A program made the translations under genes and the position numbers. Source: Trogon surrucura (Eukaryota; Chordata; Aves; Trogoniformes; Trogonidae). From it: a stretch of DNA of 64,000 bases. The notes beneath the pieces are model-generated. The model saw nothing but the letters and a program-made list of their open reading frames with translations. It did not search any database and was not told where the DNA came from. Below, piece by piece: positions 11,834-23,960 of the stretch. The stretch spans positions 48,138,014-48,202,013 of the forward strand of contig CM036618.1 of assembly GCA_020746105.1 (NCBI GenBank), written 5' to 3'. How positions within the stretch are numbered: position 1 is the stretch's first letter; each line of letters opens with the position of its first letter.

Positions 11834-13450
11834 TCTCTCCTCATCTGGTGGGTACTACAGTCTCTTAACCATCTCTGTAGCCCTTGGCTGGATTCATTCT
11901 AGTATGTCCCTGTCTCTCTTGTACCAAGGAGCCGAGATCTGGTCCCATCTCTACAGATGTGTCTTTCTTATTTCTCTAGTCTGTTGAGGTTCTGCTAAAT
12001 AGCAGTGTAACCCCCTGGTCTGTCAACTGCAACTCCCAGTTTTTTATAATGTACATACCTGCCGAAGGTGCACTCTGTTCCCTCATCCAGATCATTAATG
12101 ATTGTGTTAAACAGTATTCGTGCTGGTATTGACCCCTGGAGTGGACCACTAATGACTGTTCTCCATCTGGACTTTATATTGCTAATCACAGTCCTTCTAG
12201 TCCAACAGCTCAGCCAGTTTGTATTTAATCTCATCATCTACCTATTTAGTGTGTACTTCATCAGTTGGTCTCTGAGATTGGTATGGAAGACACTACTGAG
12301 AACCTTGCTAAAGTCAAGATAAACAGTATTCAAGGCTCTTTACTCATCCACAGAAGCTAGTCATTTCATTGTAGGAAGCTATCCTGTTGGTCAAATAAGA
12401 TTGCCCCTTTATAAATCTGTGATGATAATGTTTAATTATCTTCTTGTCTTAGTATGATTTTTGAATTTGATCCATCACTTTCCCAGGAATTAATTTGATG
12501 CTGAATGGCCAGTGTTGAAGACACAAGTAACTTTTTTCTTTTAGTTTTCAGGAACCTCTCCTGATCCCCACAAACTTTGAAAGATAACTGGGACTGGCTG
12601 GCATTAGCCAGCTCCCTCAAAATCCATGGGTGCATCCCATGAGGTCCCATGGACTTACATATGTGCAGTTTATTTACACGTTCCTTCACTTGATCCTCCT
12701 CCACTGAGAGCTAGGTCTTCTTTGCTCCAGACTTGCCCTGTAGTCCAAGAGACCTGGGATTTCTGAAGACCAGACTTCTTACCAGTAAAAATTGATGTGA
12801 AATATGCATACCGGTCCTTTATCACCAGGTTTCCTGTCCCATCCAGCAGCAATTTTACGTTTGCTCTAGTCTTCCTAGTGTTGCTTATGTACTTCTGGCA
12901 GCCCGTCTTGTCCATGATGTTCTTCATCAGATTTGACTTTGGATGGGTTTTAGCTATCCTAACCTTGCCTTTATATTGCTGATCAGTGTTGTTATGTTCC
13001 TCCTGGCTCACCTGTTCCTGTTTCCACCTCTGGTATTCTTTCTTATGTCTAAGTTTGTCAGGAGATCATCCTCATCCTTGAAAATCAACCACTCTCCAGA
13101 ATCATCTCCCATGGAATTCCTCCAAGCAGGTCTCTGAAAAGGCCAAAGTCTGTTTTCATGAAGCCTAGGATTATAATCCTGCTTTTTTTTCCATCTTGCC
13201 TCCCTTCAGGATCCTGTACTTCACTGCAGACAAGGTGACTGCCAGTCTTTCCATCCCAGACCGATTTATCTTTGTAACTGTGAGGTTCAGCAAAACATCT
13301 CCCCTTGTTATCTTCTTCATCACTTGTGTCCAGAAGTCTACAGTCTAACGTTATTACAGTCTAGCAACCTCCAAAATTGCTTGTGCCCCGCTGTGTTGTC
13401 CTTCCAGCAAATATTGGTATAGGAAAGTCCCTGACAAGGAGAAGGACAAG
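11834..13450 (-). mobile_element. Old CR1 LINE copy spanning endonuclease end to RT (antisense)
   Basis: On the - strand the sequence follows CR1 ORF2 from the end of the endonuclease part (about 13450-13140) into the linker and RT (down to about 11990), then into text like that of the CR1 3' region (11834-11990). Recognisable pieces include CKSMGPHGMHPWILRELANAS near 12650-12590 and ISGPLQGSIPARILFNTIINDLDEGTECTFG near 12160-12050. Frameshifts and stops split the ORF into at least three frames. It is old and inactive. Confidence 0.85.
11995..13011 (-). pseudogene. Broken CR1 ORF2 (reverse transcriptase) remnant
   Basis: Three separate - strand frames (13011-12670, 12704-12432, 12237-11995) carry consecutive CR1 ORF2 blocks. 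The block KLHICKSMGPHGMHPWILRELA precedes the RT core. The PLQGSIPARILFNTIINDLDE block is the [20 protein letters not shown] motif of the RT palm. The catalytic ADD box region is degraded (CTFGRYVHYKKLG in place of the [13 protein letters not shown]-like stretch). It cannot make a working enzyme. Confidence 0.8.
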
Positions 13451-16400
13451 GATCTGGGACAAGGATTCTTCTAGTTGTCTGAAGGACTTGTTCGCATAAT
13501 GCATTTCATTGAGAGCATTGCAACGCTTCAGTCTGTCAGGGGAAGACGTTTCTATTCATTACACACAAAAAAAGGATCCATGGTACAGGAAGAAGGAGGA
13601 GCCTTTCCACAGAAAGGATCTGCACAGCATGTTAGGATCTGGGATCTGTCTAGGGCCGCACATAAGCAGTGTTCCCTGTATCAGAAGTGATGTGAGACAT
13701 ATTTGACATTTGTATTCCTCTTTTTGCTGTATCTTATTAAAATAAATTATTTATTAGACCATTGGTTGTTGGTGCTTTCTCATTGATATCCAGAAAGAGT
13801 CCTGCATTGTTTCTCTCTTACCTCAAATGCACCCTGCTTTTTGCAGACATACATGGCTTGTGATCACTTCCATTTAATGTGTAAAGTTCAACTAACTTGT
13901 CATGTAGTGTGAAAATTAATGCAAAATCTATTTTTAAAAATAATATAACAAATCCATAGTTCTTTGTAAACTATTGCTTCCTCTTCAAAATATACGAAGA
14001 AAAATGTTCAAGTGAGAAGGTGTGACTGAAATTTGAAACTTAAATTGGGTGAAAAATACACACTTGAATGAGGCCGCAGAGTATCCTTCATACTGGTAGG
14101 TAAGAGATGTTATGATTGATACAAAATTGCATCTACAATTATGTGCACCCTCTTCTGCTTCTTATAGCATTTTTTTTGACCAATATCCTGACTTCCTTCT
14201 TAGACAACAAGAAATGTCTACTAAGTTGTAGGCGGGTGAACAAAATGCAGCTATATTTAGACCATCAGGACCGAGTTGTGGATAACATCTTACTGAACTA
14301 TAAGATAGGTTTGACTTTTTTTTTTTTTTTTTTGCTATAAAATAGTATACATTAATTTCTTCTATTGTTTGAAAACATTTTAAATGTTTGTATCCACAGG
14401 TCCTGAAAGTAATGAAATTTACAACTTAATTATGACTAATGTGAAGAATCACTTCTTTGTTTCTTGTTCTGAGTTTGGTTCATTTCTACTCTGAATAATT
14501 TAGTATCATCTATAAAAATGTTACTTAACTGTCTATCCACTTTCTAACTGGACAATAATGAGGCTATGAATTTGTCTACATCTGCCTGTCATGTTGATCA
14601 GTGTTTTTTCTTGTTATATTGTGTGTCCTTTTTCATTTTGTATTTGTACCCCTCTGTTGATCCTTGTCTTCTAAAATGAAGAACTTCACATAATACAATG
14701 AATAAATTATAACGGTACTGCTATTTTTAAGTATTTCATAGATTTCATCTTATAAAAATCAAAACATTAGCTCAACCACCACAGATTTCAACTTTAGCAT
14801 TTGCATTTTATTTTTATTAAAGTTTTTTGGTAATAAGTTTATCCTGGTATCTTCAGTATTTAAATAATGCCTAGAGCTTGAATAGGCTTTATTGAATTTA
14901 AATAAGTGTAACAAGTTTTTCTAATGAGATAGCTTACGTATACCCTAGGCAGAACAGAGCTAAATTAGAATCTAGTGCATAAGAACACTGCTAAAATTTT
15001 TCTTCCTTAGATTTGTGACAGCATTTTGGGGTAATATGTATTGTATCAGTTACTCTTTTATAATTATGACACACGTAAATGATTGCATGATATATAATGT
15101 TTTGAGAATATATACAATTTAAAAACTGTTCTGTTTTTTTCATATGTGATAGAGCTCTCTAAAAAGACCATCTTATTGTCTATAATAATGATCATTTTTC
15201 ATTAAAGCAAAAGACATTGGAATTTAGTGATTCATTGAGATTTTGAGTGTTTGGTTTCTTTTAAAAATAAAGCCAATTCCTTGTGCTCAAAATACTGCTG
15301 GGGAGGCTAAGTGTACAGGAGATTCACATTAATGGCTTTTATCACATTAATTAATCAAGCTGATGAAATGATAGATTTCAAAAAGTTGTCAATTGAGAAT
15401 TATTCATCAGTGAGAGGTAGGATATCCTCGAAAAATGTTATTAATCATTTTGATTCCCTTGTAAAACCTACTGATGACAAAGTGATATAGAAAATTGGGA
15501 GAAAGTCGAATTTGACACAAGTCAAACTTAATTGTATGATGAAATTAATTCCCTGAAACAATTTGCTAAAACCCCATATTTGAGAACAAAATTTAGATCA
15601 AAGTTAAAAAATGTGGGATTTTTTTTTTGTATTGAGTGCAATAACTGAAAGTCTAGGTGACACAGTTGTGTTAAAAGGTGGGAAAAAAACCCCCACAAAC
15701 AAACAAAAAACACTTCCAGGGATTTGGTGTAAATCTGAAAAGTATAATGATAAAAATGCTAGCTAGAAACAAGGAATCAATGTTGCCACTGTGTTTTATT
15801 TCAGGAAGCTGCACTGGAACATGGTGTCCAGTAATTTTCATGTTTAGCAACCATCTCTGGAAAAAAAATACAATTTTGGAAAAAAACGAATGTTAGTAAA
15901 GATTATTTTTTTTAAAGTGGTTGTTTCCCTTTCCAGAACCCTGGGCCACAATATCTACAGTGTCTTGTGAATAATATCTTTGGCAGTTTGCCCATTCTGT
16001 GGGTATATGCTTTTCTAAACATTAGAAGAGCCCTTTGTGGAAAACTCTGCTGGAGTGAAGTAATAAGAATTAGGACTGAGATTTTATTATAGTTGTAACT
16101 TTTTGTGATTCATCTTCCTGCTAAGTGTAGTTTTATGGTCTAGCGCCTCTTGTCCTCTTACGTGTAATTTGTGTAACTTTTGATTAAACTAAAGTTGGTG
16201 CAAAATACTTTAGGGAAACAGCATCCCTTAAATCAGCAGACAGAAACTTTTTGACTGTTTTGAGTGGGTGCTCATGTTACATCTATTCAGCTATTAAATG
16301 TAAGCCATGCCATCACAGTTAAATAAGAATGGACTAAAGCAAATCCTAAATTGACTAACCTCGAATGAGAGGTTATAATGTAAATTAACCAGTTACGGAG

Positions 16401-16759
16401 TTCTCGATGGTTTTCGTACTAGTATTTTGCCTTGATTGGACATTCAGAGATTAACAAAGGAGCAAACAGAAAACACAAAAAATTTTTTTTTTTTTTAGAT
16501 TTGCATCTCTAGGGAGATGATCTTGTTGGTCCCTAGGTCAAGACCCTCCTCTAAAGACTTGAGGGCTTCTGGTTGACACAACTATTAGTTACCACAACTG
16601 TTCAAGATTTTACCAAGAAAAGTATTAGCCATGTTAACATAAGAATGTCTGAACAATGAAACATCTCAGCAGTTAGAAGCAATTCTGTAACTTGAGCCAG
16701 TACCTACTGAAACTGTCAGCTTTTCAGAACCTGCAAGGAGATTATTAAGAAGATGCATC

Positions 16760-17004
16760 CAAGCTTTTCACAGTCATGCCTGGCAGGAAGACAAAAGACG
16801 ATGGGCACAAACTGAAAACCTCCAAGGATGGAAATTGCAAAACCTCTCTGAACAACCTGCTGTGCTGCTTCTCTGTAGAAACTTTTTCACTATGTGGACA
16901 GAAAAGCAGTGGAACAAGTTATTCAGGGAGGTTAGATACTCTTCATCCTTGGAGGTTTTCAAAGACCAACTGGATAAAGCCCAGAGCAACCTGCTCTAAT
17001 GTAA
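16760..17004. mobile_element. CR1 3'-region fragment with an internal inverted segment
   Basis: The flanks read as CR1 3' region on the + strand: 'gatgggcacaaactgaaa' at about 16799, and 'actttttcactatgtgga' onward to 'gagcaacctgctct'. Between them, 16815-16877 reads as the same CR1 3' region in the opposite direction. The result is a fold-back of one piece of CR1 against its neighbour. Small open frames appear on both strands because of this symmetry. Confidence 0.75.
16814..16960. repeat. CR1 fold-back, arms of about 63 bp with a 20-nt loop
   Basis: 16814-16859 against the reverse complement of 16915-16960 matches at 36 of 46 positions by hand, with the first 17 identical. Pairing continues inward to about 16877 and 16898. 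The transcript would form a long imperfect hairpin. Confidence 0.78.
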
Positions 17005-19138
17005 GTGGCTACTTAAAATAAAAATAGCAATAGAGCCTTAATAAAACCCTAGTGGTTTCGAAAGGAAAGGACAATCTTGTGTCAAGACAACAAAGCTTTT
17101 CACAGGGTGTAAAATTTTCTATTATGTACATAAACAATGCCGTTTAGGATAGATCAAAAGCTTAAAGGGAAGCTACAGATCTTAGCTTTTCAAATCAGTG
17201 GCAGGGAAATGCACTTCTGTGAACAGGAATAATGCATAAGCTCTCTGTGCATTAAAAGCCCGTTAGATGGGTTTAAAGAATTGAAGCTGGGCATTGGCCT
17301 TCCTCTTTTTAGCTTAAGGATGCATTTTCTCCAGAGGGAATGCAACTGAAATTCATCTCTCAGGCTAACAATCCCAAAGGTTTGAAATGGCTGAAGAAGT
17401 TTGCATATTGACTTAGGATCTTAGGCTGAAGAGCAGACATAGTGGTTTATAAACAAGCCTTATGAATTTTTTCTTTTTAAAAAAATAGATTATGTATAAA
17501 AATAATTACAGGCAGTAAGTGTATTGTTGTCCATATAGAAGTAAGATTACTAAAATGCATTTTCAGTGTATATGCGTACTTTTGTGTATATTACACAATC
17601 ACAATATGAATGTATTTGCTGATTGTGTGGACAATTGAGAATGGATATAATTTGTATGATTCTCCCTGCATGTTTAAAATAAATACTCATGGTTGCTAAA
17701 CCAATTAGAAATATTAGCAGAAAGATTCTTGTAGAAGACTCTATTTACATAGGCTAAAATCTCCTTTATTGTGGTGGAATACTCTGTAGTTGTAGAGTCT
17801 AGTTAAAAAAATAACTATTAGCCATTTTGTTGTTGCTATGTCTAGGTTGTTTTTCATTCCTTTGAGTAAAACAGTGAGACAAGGTTTTCAGAAAAGGATC
17901 ATCAAAAGAAAATTCAATCAATGTTTGTTTTTCCTTTCCCCAATGTTATTAATAGAAGCTATTAAATGTTTTTGAAGTTCAATTTCCCCAAAAATTAATG
18001 TGTCATTTTCTCTGGGTTATGTTTTATAGAGTTAATTTTCACATACAAAGTATCAATATTTGCAAATGCCAACCTACTAAACCTGCTATGGCCCATGCAC
18101 TGCTCAACATTTACATGCAGATTTCTTGTTGATGTTATTTGTAGCTGCATGCATAGACTGAATTCAGCATAATTTTAAAACTTGTCTCCTTACAAGTTAT
18201 GTACCAAATTTCAGGTCTGTGCAACTGAGAATAAAAGAGTCCTCCCTTTTTTTCTTTAAATGTTAAACTATTTAAAATAGGCAGTCAACAAGCTGCTTTG
18301 AAGTGAAATGTAAATGGTGAAGCAAAGGAGGAAGATTTTAGAATGCCTTAGTGGTTTCTATAGGAGAAATAAATCATGTATACCTTGAGTTGTTTGTTGC
18401 TAAGTGAACACTGTACAACTGCACATGGCAGAAAGACAGGGAAGCCTTTATGTGGCTGTGAAGAGATTATCTGCAGCCCTCATATATCTCAAAAAGAAGG
18501 GAAGACCTGGCAATCCCTGCTCACAGAGTTCTGAAGTAATGAAGAAATTAGACCATACTGAGAGTGCATATGCTAGTATCAAAGGACAGATTATCATTAC
18601 TCTTTAAATAGAGTATTTTTGAGTAATTGTATTATTATGTGAAAGTATTATTGAGTAATCTCCAAAATATCTGGTGCATTTTGAGAAAGTAGGGTGGGAA
18701 TAACTGTCGGTGGTTCAGCTGACTTTGAAAAGTGTCTGCCAGCTACTGTTGGCATTATTGTCTGCAGTGTACTCCTTCATTATGTGGTATGGCTACTGTT
18801 CGTGTTGCGGTACAACTCTTCCATTTTGCTCAGGACTGTGCCTTGTGTTGGAATGTCCTTGTCACTCTTGTTTCTAATTGCTATTGTAACCTTTAGTTGG
18901 TGCAGAATTTTTCTCTGTAGTTACTAGCTTATACTCACACCTTCATCAAGTACTCTAAGGTCAAGAGTAAATGCTGTTTAGAATTATGCTTTCAGATAGG
19001 TAAATCTTTTTTTTTCCTTTGAAGAAACCAGAATCATATGTAATGCCTTCTAAAAAATGGAACAATATATCATTGCAACATGAGACAAATATTCTTTGTT
19101 ACGGAACTTATCAGAAAGACGTTTAAATATATTCTGAA

Positions 19139-20232
19139 CTGAGGAAGTGTGGTCTAGACTCTCGGGTAGTGAGGTGGGCTGTGAACTGGCTAAGGGGAAG
19201 AAGCCGAAGAGTCGTGGTCAATGGGGCGGAGTCTGGTTGGAGACCTGTATCCAGTGGAGTCCCTCAAGGGTCGGTACTGGGACCAGTATTATTCAATATA
19301 TTCATCGATGACTTGGATGAGGGACTAGAGAGTACTATCAGCAAGTTTGCTGATGACACCAAGCTGGGAGGAGTGGCTGACACGCCAGAAGGCTGTGCTG
19401 CCATTCAGCGAGACCTGGACAGGCTGGAGGGTTGGGCGGGGAAAAATTTAATGAAATATAACAAGGGTAAATGTAGGGTCTTGCATGGGTAGGAACAACC
19501 CCAGGTTCCAGTATAAGTTGGGGAATGACTTATTAGAGAGCAGTGTAGGGGAAAGGGACCTGGGAGTCTTGGTGGACAGCAGGATGACCATGAGCCAGCA
19601 CTGTGACCTTGTGGCCGGGAAGGCCAATGGCATCCTGGGGTGTATTAGAAGAGGGGTGGTTAGTAGGTCAAGAGAGGTTCTCCTTCCCCTCTACTCTGCC
19701 CTGGTGAGACCGCATCTGGAATACTGTGTCCAGTTCTGGGCCCCTCAGTTCAAGAAAGACAGGGAACTGCTGGAGAGAGTCCAGCACAGGGCAACTAGGA
19801 TGGTTAAGGGAGTGGAGCATCTCCCTTATGAGAAAAGACTGAGGGAGCTGGGGCTCTTTAGTTCGGAGGAGGCTGAGGGGTGACCTCATGAATGTTTACA
19901 AATATATCAAGGGTGAGTGTCACGAGGATGGAGCCAGGCTCTTCTCGGTGACAACCACTGATAGGACAAGGGGTAATGGGCTGAAACTGGAACATAAGAG
20001 GTTCCGCTTAAACTCGAGAAGAACCTTCTTCTCAGTGAGGGTGACGGAGCCCTGGAACAGGCTGCCCAGAGAGGCTGTGGAGTCTCCTTCTCTGGAGACA
20101 TTCAAGACCTGCCTGGACACGTTCCTATGTAGCATTATCTAGGCGTTCCTGCTCTGGCAGGGGGATTGGACTTGATGATCTTTCAAGGTCCCTTCCAATC
20201 CCTAACATTCTGTGATTCTGTGATTCTGTGAT
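19139..20232 (+). mobile_element. 5'-truncated CR1 LINE, best preserved copy in the window
   Basis: About 1.1 kb from the RT domain to the 3' terminus. It starts near 'gaggaagtgtggtctaga' and ends with three ATTCTGTG-type units (about 20207-20232), the usual CR1 3' end without poly-A. The ORF2 part is broken by frameshifts. The final 210 bp are very close to the copy at 47966-48178. It is in the same orientation as GRIK2. The lack of a target duplication is normal for CR1. Confidence 0.93.
19169..20142 (+). pseudogene. CR1 ORF2 reverse-transcriptase C-terminal part, frameshifted
   Basis: Three consecutive frames carry the C-terminal half of ORF2. Frame one (19169-19492) has [25 protein letters not shown] and the catalytic FADDTKLGG box (FADD at 19346-19357). 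A shift near 19487, where the expected 'catctgggc' is shortened, moves to frame two (19485-19883; [27 protein letters not shown]). A second change near 19860 moves to frame three (19888-20142; [29 protein letters not shown]). The catalytic aspartates are intact, but the ORF is truncated and shifted, so it is inactive. Confidence 0.9.
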
Positions 20233-22254
20233 ATATACTCATTTGTTAATGTTGCTAAATGCAGATTGACAAAATCCTGATTTTAGACCATTCCTCTGCA
20301 GTTCATCCTGAAAATTCTCTTATTTGTATTTCTTCATTGTAGAAGATTGTAGGACAGCCTAGTACTCCACTTTTGGAAACTTTGCGTCTTATTTCTCTTA
20401 CATCCATATAGTCCCATTTCAGAACGAAAAAAATGCCAAGAGATTGAATATCGTGGAGATAAAATATATTAGCAAAAGTAGTTACGTCTGGTAGTATTAC
20501 ATTTTTATGTCAGTCACTCTATTAATTTTTTCCTTCCTCAGTCAGTAAACACTGGATCCCATTTTTGTTCTATGGTGAATATAATAGTTCAAGACTATTG
20601 AAACAGTTACTAAAGATCTGAAGAAAATCTTGAGATATCAAGATAGGGACCTATATTTTGGATCTATGTCTCCCAGATTGGAATAGTTGGTTGTCGTATT
20701 CTCTCATATGAGGCATGCATTACTTCTTGTTCAGTCATTTTTCTAATTTCACCTGCAACTTCCCTAGAGCTTTGCCGCGCTTACAATAGTTACTTGTATA
20801 TCGTTTTGTTTTCATCTAATGACCAAGAGTTGTATTTCCTGCAGTATTTGTTAAGAGAAATGATTTGTTATTCATTAAGGCTCTGTAATGTTTTAAGGTC
20901 AACATTCACAACTGCCAATAGTCTTCCAAAAGATCTGTTTTCTCTGTCTTTGGGCAGCTGTTTCTTCTGACACTGTCTAGTGAGTTGGCTTCAGACTTTT
21001 AGGGTAAGGATTTCTAGTTGCTTCACAAACTAATAGCTTGAGTTGTTACGTTTCTTAAATTTCTACATGTTGACTCATAATTTTAATCCAAATTAGTTCC
21101 TTATGTTACTACATTCTTTATGCATCACCTCGAGTATCATCGATAACATACAATCTATAAAAATTCAGCTGCTGTGGAATAAAGCCTTGCTGGTCTGATT
21201 AATATATATAAATTCTGAATACCAATAGAAATTAAGCATATGTCATATTTTTGACTGGTAAACTCTTACCAAATAAAATGAACACTACCAACAGAGTTTC
21301 ATGTTGTAATGCAGAACTACTTCATGAGAGCAGATCTAACGATATGATAAATGTTCATAACAACGTTAAGTTATAGCAGAATTTTGTGAAAGGTGAGAAA
21401 ACAAAAAAAAAGAGAATGCTGAAATGTTATAACATTGTGTTGTATTTTGTGTATGACACAGTATACAAATATCGAGTAGAATAAAATATATAAATATATG
21501 AATTTATATGTTTTTATTGGTAATAAAAATCTCTGGATCTTGGTTTAGAACAGTAATCATGACAATGGTGCTATTTGAAGCTATGTTACTTGTATTACAG
21601 TATTTCATGGTAGCTATACCATTTCTGTCCTTACATACCTGTATTTATACATGATTTAGAAGGAATTCTTAGTTTATAGCTTGCTAAGTCTTGTGTATAA
21701 CAGGCAGTTATCTACAAGTTTCATAATGATTTCCACAAATCAGTAAGGACAGTTGTACTTTGTTAGTACTTACTCCCTGTGGCAACCTTTCAGGAGTAGC
21801 ACTTCCTATTTTAATATGTTCTTCATTTTTTTACCAATGTTTGTGCTAAAATAAGCAGAACTGCTTCCTGGCACTTTCCCTGCACTTAGATAAGCATATT
21901 CACATGTCTTCACAAATATATCAGCTTCTAAAAAAACACAGTGAAGGACTGACAAAGAGAAGATACATGTTGCTATGTATATTTTGAAAAGTTTTAAAAT
22001 ACATGATAATAAATGTTTATGTTTTCTGCAAGATGTGGTATTTTTTCTTTGCTTCTCTACCTGTAATACTGTTCTTAATTTTTTTTTTTAATGCTGCTAT
22101 GTCAGTTTAGCAAACAGGAAGTAGAATAAGTCTGTGTACTTACTTCAGGGGAGAAGAGGGGTTTAAATTTCAGCCTACCTACTACAAAACCAAAACTCCT
22201 GCATGTACAGTTTATGTTTTGCCTAATTTGATTGTGTGCTTCAACTTGTTTCTT

Positions 22255-22526
<272 letters not shown>

Positions 22527-22530
22527 TGTC

Positions 22531-22601
22531 AACTTTTGTGATTTTTTTGGCAATTGTTATCATCTTTTTCTTACTAATAATTGTCAAAAGTCACAAAAAT
22601 T
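22531..22601 (+). repeat. Near-perfect intronic hairpin next to the GRIK2 splice donor
   Basis: Arms 22531-22559 and 22575-22601 pair as a stem of about 28 positions around a 15-nt loop (22560-22574). By hand I count one C/A mismatch (22533 with 22599), three G-U pairs (42/90, 50/84, 56/78 in the 22500s) and a two-base bulge at 22547-22548. The stem starts 10 nt after the exon end. The size resembles a microRNA precursor or an ADAR-type duplex, but its function is unknown. Confidence 0.8.
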
Positions 22602-23942
22602 TTCTTACTTTGATACTCTTATATTTTAACTTCATTATGTCCAGAAGAATAATTAATGATGAGGGTTCTGACTATTAATTTTCTCCACTAAGTCTCCAGT
22701 TTGTTATCTAAGTCTTGAGTGTCCTAGCTAGCTTTCTCCTTTTATTAAAAAATTTAGAGGTGCTAGGAAGTTTATGAAATGTCTTTTCAAATTCTACTGT
22801 GCTTAGAAAGACAGGGTTTTATTTTGTTAGCCTAATTTCATTTGATGCTATGGTGCTAAATCTCAAATTGAGTACTTAGCTGCCCATGTTAATCCTAGAT
22901 GTCCAAATTGGCCTCTACCTGTTATAAAGCAGGTTACCTTGTGTAGATTAGTATCTTAGAAGTAGGGTAACAATATTTAGGTTTTAATTGTGTGCTAGGT
23001 AAAATCCCTGAGATACCTCACATAATTTAAAGTCCCAGACTGCAGGGTATTTGGAACTATGTTTGGTTGAGCTGTCAGAGTTAAGGAACTCAATATGGCA
23101 AGTGCAACATTGTAATTTGATTTGATATATAGGACTCACTTTTTTTATCTCTTTTCTTTAACACAGGCAATCAGGAAAACATCTTTTTTTTTCAAAAATT
23201 CCCATTATATTTACCTTCTCCTTGTTAAATAATTAGGACTGACTCCAGATACTCACAGAAATATAGTCTTACGTGTTGTAACTGACTTTCTCTGTGACAG
23301 CAAAAACAGTCAGAACAGTAAATCAGCAATTCCCAGGGGTGTAAATGTAACGTTTTGCAGATTCCTTCTACTAGTCACTTTTAAATGTTTTGAAATCAAA
23401 TACATATAAACTATATTAGCTTTTATCTCTTGAATAAGATTTTTTAATGTTTGACTTGCTAATGCAATCTCACTTCAAACCCAAAATTTTTATGATTTTA
23501 TTCTATGCTACACAGTAGAAGTTTCGTATTTTTCTTTTCCAGTTGTGCTATACTTGGTGTCAGGGTTCTCTATCTTTCTTTGATACTATCCACTTCATTT
23601 TTTAGAATTATTGCCTCTACCCTTAGAGCAACAATATATTTTTAGAAACCATTATAAAAGATTTTTAGCAAGATCACTTGTACATAAAGTACAGGAAGTA
23701 TTGAAGTAATATAGGTAACATTGAAACATATGAATAACTTTGCTTGTGAGCCTTTTTTAAAAGTCTGCTTTAAAGAGGCAGACTTATGTTGAAAGTTTAT
23801 TGAAAAAACAGTAGATTTTAGTGGACTTAATAACCAGTGAGTAAACTTATTTCTGAGGTGTTCCAGTGATATAGATACTTCTGAAAGTACAGTTGGGTAT
23901 AAATCACAAATGTTATCTTCTGAAACACCTCATGTAAAATAT

Positions 23943-23960
23943 TTATGTGTGTGTGTGTGT
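23943..23960. repeat. Short TG dinucleotide repeat
   Basis: About seven TG units. Confidence 0.8.

Larger units (their letters stand above)
219..22254 (+). other. GRIK2: GRIK2 intron upstream of the M1 exon (window part)
   Basis: Intron on the sense strand, interrupted by the mobile elements listed separately. Between them (219-1312, 2109-5690, 7153-8225, 8301-11833, 13451-16740, 17005-19138, 20233-22254) the sequence is AT-rich. It shows no recognisable exon, RNA gene or long frame beyond chance, apart from the small repeats listed. The preceding GluK2 exon, encoding the segment before the DHKADLAV region, was not found, so this intron is longer than 22 kb. Confidence 0.8.

Noticed and set aside
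13475-13706. Two overlapping + frames of 65-71 codons beside the old CR1
   Set aside because: No similarity to known proteins; they sit at the fading edge of an old repeat.
16774-17021. Overlapping frames on both strands of about 70-80 codons
   Set aside because: Both are products of the CR1 fold-back symmetry.
19448-20135. Several - strand frames inside the CR1
   Set aside because: They are antisense to the recognised CR1 ORF2.
21476-21520. AT-rich alternating stretch as a possible origin or matrix attachment site
   Set aside because: Base composition alone is not evidence in such an AT-rich intron.
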